The position numbers were made by a program, and so were the translations under genes. From Alkalinema sp. CACIAM 70d (lineage in GTDB: Bacteria; Cyanobacteriota; Cyanobacteriia; Leptolyngbyales; Leptolyngbyaceae), in the NCBI GenBank assembly GCA_002148405.1, contig MUGG01000119.1:124001-188000 (forward strand): DNA of 64,000 nucleotides, in the 5' to 3' direction. The notes beneath the pieces were generated by a model. That model ran no database searches. It was not told the origin of the DNA and saw only the letters and a program-made list of their open reading frames with translations. Shown one piece after another: positions 9,232 through 16,842 of the stretch. Every line of letters begins with the position of its first letter. Position 1 is the stretch's first letter.

Positions 9232-9420
9232 ATGACCCGCTATACCAAGAAAATCAAGCTACAACTGAGTGGTGATGCTGATGCTGTTGATGCTGCGATT
9301 GGCATTTTGCACGTTATCAACTTCATCAGCGCCCACGAATGGAGTCAAATCGTCCGTAAACGGGGCGAACCCACCGTCGTGCGCGTTGCCGCTCGGGAGA
9401 TCATGTTAGAAGCTAATTAG
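9232..9420 (+). CDS. Small protein of unknown function (62 aa)
   Basis: I do not recognise this family. The peptide is soluble-looking and mixed in charge, with an N-terminal basic stretch (MTRYTKKIKLQL), a central segment rich in Ala/Ile and a C-terminal basic segment. No Cys pairs or membrane span are present. A clear GAGGA site lies 7 nt before the ATG. Support for its reality is the ribosome site and an elaborate leader: a terminator hairpin and a hairpin covering the ribosome site. Codon use with GCC, CGC and GTC looks like that of its neighbours. Confidence 0.6.
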   Translation: MTRYTKKIKLQLSGDADAVDAAIGILHVINFISAHEWSQIVRKRGEPTVVRVAAREIMLEAN

Positions 9421-9532
9421 CAAACGCTGGAGACGGTTAGTCAGACTCCTCTTCTCTCAACTTTGAGAGAAGGGGATGAAGGCAAATTTGTAAACCTGGC
9501 ATTAAACCTGGCATGGCCTCGATCGGATTGCC

Positions 9533-9570
9533 AAAAAAAAGCATCTCGATCATTTGGCAAATCAAGATGC
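9533..9570 (-). terminator. Intrinsic terminator of the 48-aa membrane protein gene
   Basis: On the minus strand GCATCTTGAT (9570-9561) pairs with ATCGAGATGC (9550-9541) around a 10-nt loop, with one wobble pair. Eight T residues follow at once (plus-strand A-run 9533-9540). It sits 52 bp past the stop of the gene at 9622-9768 and supports that gene as a separate transcript. Confidence 0.8.
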
Positions 9571-9621
9571 TGAATATCAGGTGTAAGAGTTTGTTGAACC
9601 AAAATTGATACGAAATCAGAA

Positions 9622-9768
9622 TTAGATATTGATGGCTCCGCTATAGAAACCTACTAACAAAATGGTTAGAGGCAACAGAGTTAGAATACCTGTCATAGTT
9701 GATTTAAAAGAAGGCGTAATGTTGTAAGGAGGATTTAGTTCAGATGCTTGGGACGTAGGTGTTGCCAT
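9622..9768 (-). CDS. 48-aa single-pass membrane protein, unknown
   Basis: A short frame runs from ATG at 9768 to TAA at 9622. It encodes a polar N-terminus (MATPTSQASELNPPYN), a hydrophobic span of about 18 residues (near 27-44) and a short GAINI end. An AGG lies about 9 nt before the ATG, and a strong terminator follows. The size and layout recall small photosystem subunits such as PsaX, whose members have a PPY-like start and a single span, but similarity is too weak to assign it. It lies downstream of the rubredoxin gene on the same strand, separated from it by a terminator. Confidence that it is a gene is moderate to good; function is unknown. Confidence 0.6.
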   Translation of the reverse strand: MATPTSQASELNPPYNITPSFKSTMTGILTLLPLTILLVGFYSGAINI

Positions 9769-9915
9769 GGGATTTACCTGAAATATTCAAATAATTTACT
9801 CTTTTATAATCGTGTAATTGTAGATGAATAGAATCTTTATATAGAGGTGTCTTTCCAAATTAAAAAATCGGCTAAAAGAAAGGTTGATGACTTAGATGTA
9901 TCCTAGAAAAAAATA

Positions 9916-9947
9916 CTAAAAAAAGAGCTAGTGTGTGACTAGCTCTT
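9916..9947 (-). terminator. Intrinsic terminator of the rubredoxin gene
   Basis: On the minus strand AAGAGCTAGT (9947-9938) and ACTAGCTCTT (9932-9923) form a perfect 10-bp stem with a 5-nt loop, followed by a run of seven T (plus-strand A 9916-9922). It lies about 60 bp after the rubredoxin stop. Confidence 0.88.
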
Positions 9948-10007
9948 GACCGAGATTGACAGAATGACAAAATTAGATACGGCGCTTTTAGCTTATTCCC
10001 TATGAAG

Positions 10008-10205
10008 TTATTCTCCGACCGGTGCTACCAATCCAGGAGTAGGCCCTTTTTCCGGATCAAATTCCGATTTATCGGCATGACATTGGGGGCAAGTCCAATC
10101 TTCAGGCAGCGTTGCAAAGGGTAGGCCGGGTTCGATATGGGCTTCGGGGTCTCCATTGGCCGGGTCATACACATATCCACAAACTTTACAAACGTAAGTA
10201 TCCAT
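10008..10205 (-). CDS. Rubredoxin
   Basis: This is a 65-aa iron protein with the two rubredoxin knuckles, [10 protein letters not shown] (residues 5-14) and [11 protein letters not shown] (about 39-49), which bind one iron through four Cys and carry single electrons. The aromatic and PEDW-type core residues are present. It lacks the C-terminal membrane anchor of the cyanobacterial RubA protein needed for photosystem II assembly, so it is a soluble electron carrier. The partner is not evident; the cluster downstream on the other strand encodes oxidative urate breakdown, but a link is only a guess. It has its own terminator. Confidence 0.93.
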   Translation of the reverse strand: MDTYVCKVCGYVYDPANGDPEAHIEPGLPFATLPEDWTCPQCHADKSEFDPEKGPTPGLVAPVGE

Positions 10206-10495
10206 TGTGTTCTCCTAGAGGAAATAGAAATTGAATAAAAGTTAAGTGATGGGTTGAAGCAGCGGGTGAGTTTTGTTGAACTGCTTAACCCTTGCTATCA
10301 GAATACGGGGTCATCTTCTCGACAGGCTCTATCAGAAGTGAGTGGATGGAGTCAGCCTATAGGGTGAGGTAAAGCGATCGGTTATGGAGTGGGTAAACTC
10401 TTGAAAAACCGTGCAAAACAGATGGTTGGATAACTGAACGATAATCCCGTTACCGCCTACACTTGAACTATTTCTTGCAGTGGTTAGGAAAATCC

Positions 10496-11431
10496 ATGGT
10501 AAATTCTTCGGTTTATCCCCGCGATCTGATTGGCTATGGTGCAACGCCGCCCCATCCTCAATGGCCTCACCAAGCCCGGATTGCGGTGCAATTTGTGATC
10601 AACTATGAAGAAGGTGGCGAAAACTGTATTTTGCATGGCGATCGGGCATCAGAAGCGTTTCTGTCGGAAATTCCAGGGGCGCAACCTTTTGTGGGTCTGC
10701 GGCATATGAATATGGAGTCTTGCTATGAATATGGCAGTCGAGCGGGATTTTGGCGGCTGCATCGGCTGTTTACCCAGCGGCAGATTCCGGTGACGGTGTA
10801 TGGCATTGCCATGGCCTTAGAGCGCCATCCAGAGGCGGTGGCGGCGATGCTGCAAGCGGACTGGGAAATTGCCAGCCATGGGTATCGCTGGATTGATTAC
10901 AAAGATTTTGATGAAGCGGCGGAACGGGAACATTTGCAGCGGGCGATCGAAATTCATACCCGCGTTACAGGTAGTCCTCCCCTGGGGTGGTACACGGGCC
11001 GCAACAGTCCCCATACGCGCAAACTGGTGGTGGAGGCTGGGGGCTTTCTCTACGATGCTGACAGTTACGCCGATGATTTACCGTACTGGGTTTACGACTA
11101 CGGCACGCCCCATTTGGTGATTCCCTACACGCTGGATAATAACGATATGCGCTTTGCCACCAGTCAGGGCTTCAATTCTGGCGATCAGTTTTTTGCCTAC
11201 CTGCGGGATGCCTTTGATGTTTTGTATGCCGAGGGAGAAACCGCCCCGAAAATGATGAGCGTGGGCTTACATTGCCGCTTGGTGGGGCGACCGGGCCGAT
11301 CGGCGGCTTTGGCACGATTTTTGGACTATGTGCAGGGCCACGATCGGGTGTGGCTGTGTCGGCGGATGGATATCGCCCAGCATTGGCACCAGCACCATCC
11401 ACCTACATCGACGGCTCCGTCGGCTAACTAA
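10496..11431 (+). CDS. puuE: Allantoinase, polysaccharide-deacetylase type (PuuE-like)
   Basis: This protein of about 311 aa starts at ATG 10496, where AGGA precedes it; an upstream in-frame start at 10463 lacks such a site. It matches the PuuE branch of the polysaccharide deacetylase fold: FVINYEEGGENCILHGD, RAGFWRL, ASHGYRWIDY, GWYTGRNSPHTR and SVGLHCRLVGRPGR segments. PuuE enzymes open allantoin to allantoate and need no metal in characterised members. Its placement with HIU hydrolase, OHCU decarboxylase and urate hydroxylase supports this rather than sugar deacetylation. The next step (allantoicase or amidohydrolase) is not seen in the window. It converges with the gene at 11499. Confidence 0.9.
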   Translation: MVNSSVYPRDLIGYGATPPHPQWPHQARIAVQFVINYEEGGENCILHGDRASEAFLSEIPGAQPFVGLRHMNMESCYEYGSRAGFWRLHRLFTQRQIPVTVYGIAMALERHPEAVAAMLQADWEIASHGYRWIDYKDFDEAAEREHLQRAIEIHTRVTGSPPLGWYTGRNSPHTRKLVVEAGGFLYDADSYADDLPYWVYDYGTPHLVIPYTLDNNDMRFATSQGFNSGDQFFAYLRDAFDVLYAEGETAPKMMSVGLHCRLVGRPGRSAALARFLDYVQGHDRVWLCRRMDIAQHWHQHHPPTSTAPSAN

Positions 11432-11437
11432 TAGCGC

Positions 11438-11459
11438 CCAGGTATCACCCAGGTATCAC
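11438..11459. repeat. 11-bp perfect tandem duplication after the allantoinase stop
   Basis: CCAGGTATCAC occurs twice in tandem beginning seven bases after the allantoinase stop codon, and a partial third unit follows. This is one more example of a short tandem repeat beginning at the 3' end of a gene in this window. Confidence 0.8.
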
Positions 11460-11467
11460 CCAAGCTT

Positions 11468-11496
11468 TGGGCGATCGCTCAGCCCGCGATCGCCCA
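11468..11496. terminator. Perfect hairpin between convergent genes, built from two HIP1 palindromes
   Basis: TGGGCGATCGC (11468-11478) and GCGATCGCCCA (11486-11496) form an 11-bp perfect stem with a 7-nt loop. It sits between the allantoinase stop and the stop of the convergent gene at 11499. There is no T-run, so it may be a weak bidirectional terminator or simply two adjacent HIP1 sites. Confidence 0.45.
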
Positions 11497-11498
11497 GC

Positions 11499-11906
11499 CT
11501 ATGAGTTGGCTGTGGCTGCTTTGTAGGCGGCCCAGCCCCCATGGTGGGAAATATCCGGCCAGTTAAATTGCTCAATTAATTCCTGGGGATACAAAAATGC
11601 GGTCAGGACTTCTCCATCCTCTAGGATGATATCGCTGGGGTACATGTGGGGCGGTTCATTGGCGGCTAAGTGGTCAAAGTCGGCCAAGGTTAACTCATAG
11701 ACTTCCCCCGGAATCGACATTCCTCCGGATTCCACTGCATAGATGGCAGGATGCCAACCCTCCCCTGCGGCATGGAGGCGGTATAAGGGCTGGGTTTGGG
11801 CCGATCGAATGAAGACCGCATCTCCTAAATTGCCATGGTCGGGTTGTCCCCGCAGGGCCGATCCACAGATGAAGATTCGCTTATATTCCACAGAAGCTTG
11901 AGTCAT
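11499..11906 (-). CDS. Stand-alone allophanate-hydrolase C-terminal-like (gamma-glutamylcyclotransferase-fold) protein
   Basis: This protein of about 135 aa starts at ATG 11906, behind a strong GGGAGGAC site. It begins FICGSALRGQPDHGNLG and later has QPLYRLHAAGEG, EVYELTLADFDHL and a C-terminal HHGGWAAYKA. This pattern is that of the C-terminal domain of allophanate hydrolase (AtzF), related to the AIG2/gamma-glutamylcyclotransferase fold, here without the amidase domain. In AtzF the domain decarboxylates N-carboxycarbamate. Located inside a urate-to-allantoin cluster, it may handle a late ureido intermediate, which is inference. A general gamma-glutamylcyclotransferase-like role is the alternative. 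Confidence 0.75.
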   Translation of the reverse strand: MTQASVEYKRIFICGSALRGQPDHGNLGDAVFIRSAQTQPLYRLHAAGEGWHPAIYAVESGGMSIPGEVYELTLADFDHLAANEPPHMYPSDIILEDGEVLTAFLYPQELIEQFNWPDISHHGGWAAYKAATANS

Positions 11907-12038
11907 AGTGTGTCCTCCCAATCTGCTGACCTAATCTGATTAGTTCAGCACAAATGCACAACTACGCCTATGCTATAACGAAAATAAAATATTCCCAAAC
12001 CTTCCATTTTGATTAATTCACTCTCTTGGTACATATCA

Positions 12039-12398
12039 ATGGGGAAACTAACAACCCATGTTTTAGATACCGCCCAAGGTTGCCCTGCCGCCGGGGTGCC
12101 CCTTCAGCTTTGGCGCTACGATCGCGAATCTGGCGATCGGCAACTGCTGGCCAAAGCTGTGACGAATCTGGATGGTCGGACGGATGTTCCGTTACTGATT
12201 AACGAACAGTTAAAAGTTGGTTTCTATGAAATTATCTTTTTTGTGAAAGATTACTTCGATCGACAACCGCTGAATCTTCCCGACCTACCCTTTTTAACGG
12301 AAGTTCCGGTTCGATTTACGATTGCTGATTCCGATGCTAATTACCATATTCCCTTGCTAGTTTCTCCATGGTCTTATACAACCTATCGAGGCAGTTAA
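12039..12398 (+). CDS. hiuH: 5-hydroxyisourate hydrolase
   Basis: This is a transthyretin-like protein of 119 aa starting MGKLTTHVLD (ATG 12039); an upstream in-frame TTG at 12009 would add ten residues without a ribosome site. Key features are the N-terminal His in TTHVLDT, the RTDVPLL segment, YHIPLLVSPWSYTTY, and the diagnostic C-terminal tetrapeptide YRGS, which distinguishes hydrolases from transthyretin. It hydrolyses 5-hydroxyisourate to OHCU. It lies in a plus-strand run with the OHCU decarboxylase (157 bp on) and urate hydroxylase, so three consecutive steps are encoded together. Confidence 0.95.
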   Translation: MGKLTTHVLDTAQGCPAAGVPLQLWRYDRESGDRQLLAKAVTNLDGRTDVPLLINEQLKVGFYEIIFFVKDYFDRQPLNLPDLPFLTEVPVRFTIADSDANYHIPLLVSPWSYTTYRGS

Positions 12399-12555
12399 CG
12401 GTTCCTAGAGAACTTAAATTGACGTTATTTTTTTGCTATATTGCAGCCATCTTTTTTCTGTTCTTAAACTTTGCTTAATTTTTATTTAAACTTTAATTTT
12501 GCTGTACTTTTGCTGATTTTTAAACCTCTTTTTTACAACGACTGTGAATTGAAGG

Positions 12556-13059
12556 ATGATTCAGAACTATTCCCTGGCACAATTGAACGCGATGTCCGAA
12601 GCTGATTTCATAACGGCCTTGGGACATATTTTTGAACAAACTCCAAGGATTGCCCAAATGGCTTGGTTACAGCGTCCCTTCGTCAGCCTAGCGGACTTGC
12701 ATCAGAAAATGGTGGCGATCGTGGATCAATTGCCCTCAGCGCAGCAGATTGATCTGATTTGTGCCCATCCAGATTTAGGCAGTCGGGCGAAAATGGCGGA
12801 AGCCTCGGTCAAGGAGCAGGCTGGCGTGGGACTCGATCAACTTACGGCCAGTGAATACGATCGCTTTCAGTCTTTGAATCAGGCATATAAAGCTAAGTTT
12901 GGCTTTCCCTTTATCATTGCAGTGCGTAACCATACTAAAGCAACGATTTTGGAAGCTTTTGAACAGCGGCTCCAGAATACGCCGGAGCAGGAACAGCAAA
13001 CCGCACTGGCAGAAATTGCAACCATTGCTCAATTTAGATTGCAGGATAGTATTCAATAA
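12556..13059 (+). CDS. uraD: OHCU decarboxylase
   Basis: This 167-aa protein belongs to the 2-oxo-4-hydroxy-4-carboxy-5-ureidoimidazoline decarboxylase family, which makes (S)-allantoin. The catalytic His lies in ICAHPDLGS (about residue 75), followed by the SVKEQAGVGLDQL helix with its conserved Glu and the FGFPFIIAVR segment near the C-terminus. The start ATG at 12556 has GAAGGA six bases upstream. It lies 56 bp before the urate hydroxylase and is probably co-transcribed with it. The 157-bp AT-rich spacer before it may hold a promoter. Confidence 0.94.
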   Translation: MIQNYSLAQLNAMSEADFITALGHIFEQTPRIAQMAWLQRPFVSLADLHQKMVAIVDQLPSAQQIDLICAHPDLGSRAKMAEASVKEQAGVGLDQLTASEYDRFQSLNQAYKAKFGFPFIIAVRNHTKATILEAFEQRLQNTPEQEQQTALAEIATIAQFRLQDSIQ

Positions 13060-13115
13060 ACTATTACTAGAATCAACGCTAAATTGATTGCTAACTGATC
13101 AATAAGGGGAATTTC

Positions 13116-14276
13116 ATGCAGGGGTTAAAGGCGATCGTGATTGGGGCGGGAATTGGCGGACTGACGGCGGGAATTGCCCTACGCAAGGCGGGCTATGAGG
13201 TGGAAATCTACGATCGGGTACCGGAGCTTAAACCCGTGGGTGCTGGGATTTCCCTCTGGTCCAATGGGGTGAAAGTGCTGAACTGGCTAGGGTTGGGGGC
13301 TGAGATTGCTGGGATTGGTGGCACCATGGTGCGGATGGAATACCGTTGGTTGGACGGTCGCCTCTTAAATGACATTGATTTGGCTCCGTTGGTGCAATCC
13401 GTGGGCCAATGTCCCTATCCTGTGGCGCGGGCAGATCTACAAGCCATCTTGCTGCAAGCCTTTGACGGAACCGTGAATTTAAACCATTGCTGCGTGGCGG
13501 TTGAGCAAACCGATCGGCAAGTTACTGCCAGGTTTGAAAATGGCCATTGTGCAACAGGGGATTTCTTGGTTGCTGCAAATGGCGTGCGATCGAACCTACG
13601 GGAATATGTTCTGGGTCAACCGTTTCATCCTCAATATGTGGGTTATGTGAATTGGAATGGGTTGGTGACAGCCAATGATGACTTAGCACCGCCGCAAACC
13701 TGGGTGATTTACGTCGGTCAGCACCAGCGAGCTTCCATGATGCCCGTGGCGCACGATCGCTTTTACTTCTTTTTGGATGTGCCGTTGCCAGTGGAGGCAG
13801 GGGCGAATCCGGCAGGGATCCAAGCGGAATTGCATGAATATTTCCAAGGTTGGGCAGACCCGGTGCAACGGTTGATCGATCGTCTCGATCCGCAGGCAAC
13901 GGCAAGGCTTGCAATTCACGATATGGGGCCGATCGATCGCTTAGTTAAGGGCCGCGTGGCGTTGCTGGGAGATGCGGCTCACACCACCTGTCCCGACCTA
14001 GGCCAAGGCGGTTGCCAAGCTATGGAAGATGCCCTAGTCCTGGCGCAATGTTTAGTGACCACTAATGTGAGTGTGGAAGATGCATTACAGCGTTACGAAC
14101 GCCAACGCCACGATCGGGTCAGTGCTGTGGTCAATAAAGCACGGCAACGGGCGGAAATGATCCATGGCAAAGATCCGCAGGTGACGCAGCAATGGTACGA
14201 CCAACTGGCAACAGAAGATCCCTTGGATGTTACTGGCGCGATCGCAAAAACGATCTTAGGCGGGCCGTTACATTAA
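13116..14276 (+). CDS. hpxO: FAD-dependent urate hydroxylase (HpxO-like)
   Basis: This 386-aa flavoprotein monooxygenase starts with the dinucleotide fold GAGIGGLTAGIALRKAG and has RADLQAILLQ and the second FAD motif ALLGDAAHTTCPDLGQGGCQAMEDA (about residues 285-310). These features fit the HpxO class, which uses NADH and oxygen to make 5-hydroxyisourate from urate. General aromatic hydroxylases share the fold, but the neighbouring HIU hydrolase and OHCU decarboxylase decide the call. AAGGGGAA precedes the ATG. It converges with the YciO-like gene, 43 bp away. Confidence 0.9.
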   Translation: MQGLKAIVIGAGIGGLTAGIALRKAGYEVEIYDRVPELKPVGAGISLWSNGVKVLNWLGLGAEIAGIGGTMVRMEYRWLDGRLLNDIDLAPLVQSVGQCPYPVARADLQAILLQAFDGTVNLNHCCVAVEQTDRQVTARFENGHCATGDFLVAANGVRSNLREYVLGQPFHPQYVGYVNWNGLVTANDDLAPPQTWVIYVGQHQRASMMPVAHDRFYFFLDVPLPVEAGANPAGIQAELHEYFQGWADPVQRLIDRLDPQATARLAIHDMGPIDRLVKGRVALLGDAAHTTCPDLGQGGCQAMEDALVLAQCLVTTNVSVEDALQRYERQRHDRVSAVVNKARQRAEMIHGKDPQVTQQWYDQLATEDPLDVTGAIAKTILGGPLH

Positions 14277-14295
14277 GTGCCGTAATCAGCATTGC

Positions 14296-14334
14296 AATTA
14301 AGCCGCTAAATTAAAACCGCTAAATTAAGGCCGC
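14296..14334. repeat. Degenerate 13-14-bp tandem repeat spanning the yciO-like stop codon
   Basis: Three units of about 13-14 bp (AATTAAGCCGCTA-like) run from 14296 to 14334. The rightmost lies in the last codons and stop of the minus-strand gene ending at 14320; the others extend into the 43-bp spacer toward the urate hydroxylase stop. Confidence 0.75.
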
Positions 14335-14964
14335 AACAGTTTCCCAGGATTTGCCGCGCCGAATAATTTCTGGTTCTTCGGTTAAATCGATAATGGTAGA
14401 CATCTGGCCTGAGGGTTCTTCGTTGCTGTCAATGATCACATCCACCAGATTATCGAAGCAATCAAAGAGGTCGAAGCGAGAATCGGCCATCTGGGGCGGC
14501 TCAAATTCCTCTTCCAAGGCGAGGGCATAGGCACTGGTGGAAATAATTGGATTCCCCAGTTCTTCCATAATTGCGAGGCAAATGGGGTAGTCTGGGACTC
14601 GGATGCCGGTGGTTTTGCGTTTGGGATGCATCACCAGTTTGGGCACGAGGCGCGTGGTCGGTAAAACGAAGGTGTACGGCCCTGGAATCAACCGTCGCAT
14701 GAGGCGATAGGCGCTGTCACTAACGACGGCATACTGGGCGATGTCCGAGAGGGAGGGGCACAAAAAGGTCAGAGGCTTGTCGTTGGACATTTGCTTGATC
14801 TGACGCACCCGCTGGACAGCACTTTTGGAGTTGAGGTCGCAGCCGATCGCGTAGAGGGTGTCGGTGGGATAGAGCATCACTGCCCCTTTACGTAGGGCAT
14901 CGCAAATCATCTCGATGGTGCGGAGTTGGGGATTTTCAGGGTGCAGTGAATAGATCTGAGCCAT
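14320..14964 (-). CDS. YrdC/YciO-family L-threonylcarbamoyladenylate synthase-like protein
   Basis: This protein of about 214 aa starts at ATG 14964 (MAQIYSLHPENP); an upstream in-frame start at 15003 adds an unlikely extension. The YrdC fold motifs are clear: GAVMLYPTDTLYAIGCDL, KQMSNDKPLTFLC, GPYTFVLPTT, RKTTGIRVPDYP and NPIISTSA. TsaC/Sua5 enzymes make the threonylcarbamoyl-AMP used for tRNA t6A37. The length and motif details fit the YciO subgroup, whose cellular role is less settled. It is divergent from the SQR-like gene, with a 464-bp intergenic region holding a palindromic motif. Confidence 0.9.
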   Translation of the reverse strand: MAQIYSLHPENPQLRTIEMICDALRKGAVMLYPTDTLYAIGCDLNSKSAVQRVRQIKQMSNDKPLTFLCPSLSDIAQYAVVSDSAYRLMRRLIPGPYTFVLPTTRLVPKLVMHPKRKTTGIRVPDYPICLAIMEELGNPIISTSAYALALEEEFEPPQMADSRFDLFDCFDNLVDVIIDSNEEPSGQMSTIIDLTEEPEIIRRGKSWETVAALI

Positions 14965-15137
14965 GGCCAAGACGGATTCCAAAAAGAACACTGGCCACGT
15001 CATTCATCAAACCCGTAGTTTTTCAAACACGCAATTTGTCAAATCTGTAACCAGTTCATGGGTTCAGCTTACCAGTCTGGGGTTCACCGGATCAAAGGAC
15101 TCTGTAAAACTTCTTGAACCGATCGCTTTTAATTTGA

Positions 15138-15157
15138 ATAACTATATGGTTATATTA
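15138..15157. promoter_or_regulatory. Near-palindromic 20-bp operator-like motif, copy A
   Basis: The sequence ATAACTATATGGTTATATTA matches 17 of 20 bases of the motif at 27501-27520. Its core is an imperfect dyad (ATAAC...GTTAT). It lies in the divergent region between the YciO-like gene (174 bp from its ATG) and the SQR-like gene (272 bp from its ATG). AT-rich dyads of this kind are typical of ArsR- or MarR-type repressors, but no such regulator is in the window. The rest of the 14965-15428 spacer holds no convincing gene; two TTTCTCTGCTG units lie near 15194. Confidence 0.5.
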
Positions 15158-15428
15158 GATAATCAGGTCGGGTAGTTTCAGCATTGAAAGCCGTTTCTCT
15201 GCTGTTTCTCTGCTGTTCCTCGATTGAAGGCGGTTTCCCTTAGGCAGCAAAATTTGGCATGGGCAGTCAATGGCTGCGTAGTCCTGTTGACGTTTCCTTT
15301 CCATAATTCCTTCTCCTTCCATTGCGTTTTTATTCCTGTCGGGATGACCGATTAGTGCATATTTCCGATGAATGCACATTCCCGTAATGCCTATTCCCGA
15401 ATTGATGAATTAGGAGAATTCATATCCT

Positions 15429-16733
15429 ATGGCTACAATTGTTGTGATTGGAGCTGGTTTGGGTGGACTGCCCACGGCTTACGAACTGAGACAGCTTTTG
15501 CCTGCTGAACATCAAGTGGTCCTAATTTCCGAGCAGCCCAAATTTATGTTTATTCCGGGGCTGGTTCGCGTGGCGTTAGATCTTGATTCGATCGATCATT
15601 TTCAGTTAGAGCTGCAACCCTTGGCGCAAAAGCACAGGTTAGACTTTGTCAATAGCCCGGTAACTGCTCTCGATCCGCATCAACGGCGCATTACGGTAGC
15701 CAATGGGCAGGTAATTGAGTATGACTATGTGGCGATCGCGACGGGGCCAGGATTTGCCTTTGACGCCATTCCTGGGTTGGGGCCCCACGGAGGTTATACC
15801 CATTCGATTTGCTCCGCTCAACATGCTTTGGAGGCTAGGGCTGCTTGGCTCAAGTTTTTGGAAAACCCTGGATCGTTGGTGGTGGGGGCGGCACCGGGAG
15901 CGGGATGCTTTGGGCCAGCCTATGAGTTTATCTTGATGGCTGATTGGATTTTGCGGCGCAAAGGATTACGCCAGCAAGCTACCCTCACCTTGGTGACACC
16001 AGAACCTTATGTCGGACATTTAGGGGTGAGTGGCGTGAAAAATGCGCAGCGATTGACGGAAAACTTATTGCGTAAACACAATATTAATATTATTAACAAT
16101 GCTGCAATTACATCAGTGACGGTCGATAAAATTACGCTAGAGGATGGGCGAGAGATTGCCCAAGATTACGCGATGATTTTGCCAGCGTTCCGAGGTGTGC
16201 AATTTATTCTCGATGCACCGGGTTTGGGCAATGACAAAGGGTTTATTCCCATTACGGCGACCCACCAGCATTCCCAGTTCCCTGAGATTTATGCCTTGGG
16301 GGTTAGTGTAGCTCTGGCGCAGCCGGAGAAGTCTCTAGTGCCGATCGGGATGCCCAAGAGTGGCCAAATGACGGAAGCTATGGGGATGGCAGTGGCCCAT
16401 AATATCGCAGTCTCGTTGGGAGCCCTTCAGGCCGATCCGCAAATCCCCACGTTAGAAGCCATTTGCTTTGCGGAGTTTGGGGAGACGGGCATTCTCTATG
16501 TTGCGGCTCCTGTGCTGCCTGACTCAGAGACTGGAAAACGTCGCTATTCCTATGCGGTGCAAGGCAAATGGGTGGTTTGGGGCAAAGCGGCCTTTGAGCA
16601 ATACTTTATGACCAAGATGCGTTTAGGGGCGGCGGTTCCTTGGTTTGAGCGGTTGGGGTTAAAGGCGTTATTTGGGGTCGATCTGGTGCGATCGCAGCCG
16701 AGTACCCTCTCCCAGCGCATTGCCAATGGATGA
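15429..16733 (+). CDS. Sulfide:quinone oxidoreductase-like flavoprotein
   Basis: This 434-aa FAD protein of the disulfide oxidoreductase fold has GAGLGGLPTAYELRQLL at the N-terminus, a second nucleotide motif region, and the SQR-type GAGCFGPAYEF segment with a Cys near residue 159. LEAICFAEFGETG and a C-terminal amphipathic part (FEQYFMTKMRLGAAVPWFERLGLKALFG) fit the membrane-associated SQR and type 2 NDH relatives. SQRs pass electrons from sulfide to quinone. Followed by a membrane polyferredoxin fusion and cysteine synthase, it sits in a plausible sulfur context. An AGGAG site precedes the ATG. SQR subtype is not assigned, and a non-sulfide flavoprotein remains possible. Confidence 0.78.
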   Translation: MATIVVIGAGLGGLPTAYELRQLLPAEHQVVLISEQPKFMFIPGLVRVALDLDSIDHFQLELQPLAQKHRLDFVNSPVTALDPHQRRITVANGQVIEYDYVAIATGPGFAFDAIPGLGPHGGYTHSICSAQHALEARAAWLKFLENPGSLVVGAAPGAGCFGPAYEFILMADWILRRKGLRQQATLTLVTPEPYVGHLGVSGVKNAQRLTENLLRKHNINIINNAAITSVTVDKITLEDGREIAQDYAMILPAFRGVQFILDAPGLGNDKGFIPITATHQHSQFPEIYALGVSVALAQPEKSLVPIGMPKSGQMTEAMGMAVAHNIAVSLGALQADPQIPTLEAICFAEFGETGILYVAAPVLPDSETGKRRYSYAVQGKWVVWGKAAFEQYFMTKMRLGAAVPWFERLGLKALFGVDLVRSQPSTLSQRIANG

Positions 16734-16760
16734 GTTCATGATGAGTTCATGATGATGAGG
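16729..16760. repeat. 11-bp tandem repeat spanning the SQR-like stop codon
   Basis: GATGAGTTCAT is repeated at 16729-16739 and 16740-16750, followed by a partial GATGATGAG unit. The first copy contains the stop codon TGA at 16731-16733, so the gene terminus itself has been duplicated. Confidence 0.85.
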
Positions 16761-16842
16761 GCTTTATCGATTGGGAAAGACTGATCAGTTTGAGGCAAGG
16801 TGAATTGGAAAACGGCAACTAAAGCAATGAGGAGGCAATCTT

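Noticed and set aside
9622..9768. Naming the 48-aa protein PsaX
   Set aside because: Only general layout agrees; conserved PsaX residues are not clearly present.
15155..15379. 74-codon minus-strand frame upstream of the SQR-like gene
   Set aside because: No ribosome site, no recognisable domain, and it overlaps short TTTCTCTGCTG repeats; treated as non-coding.
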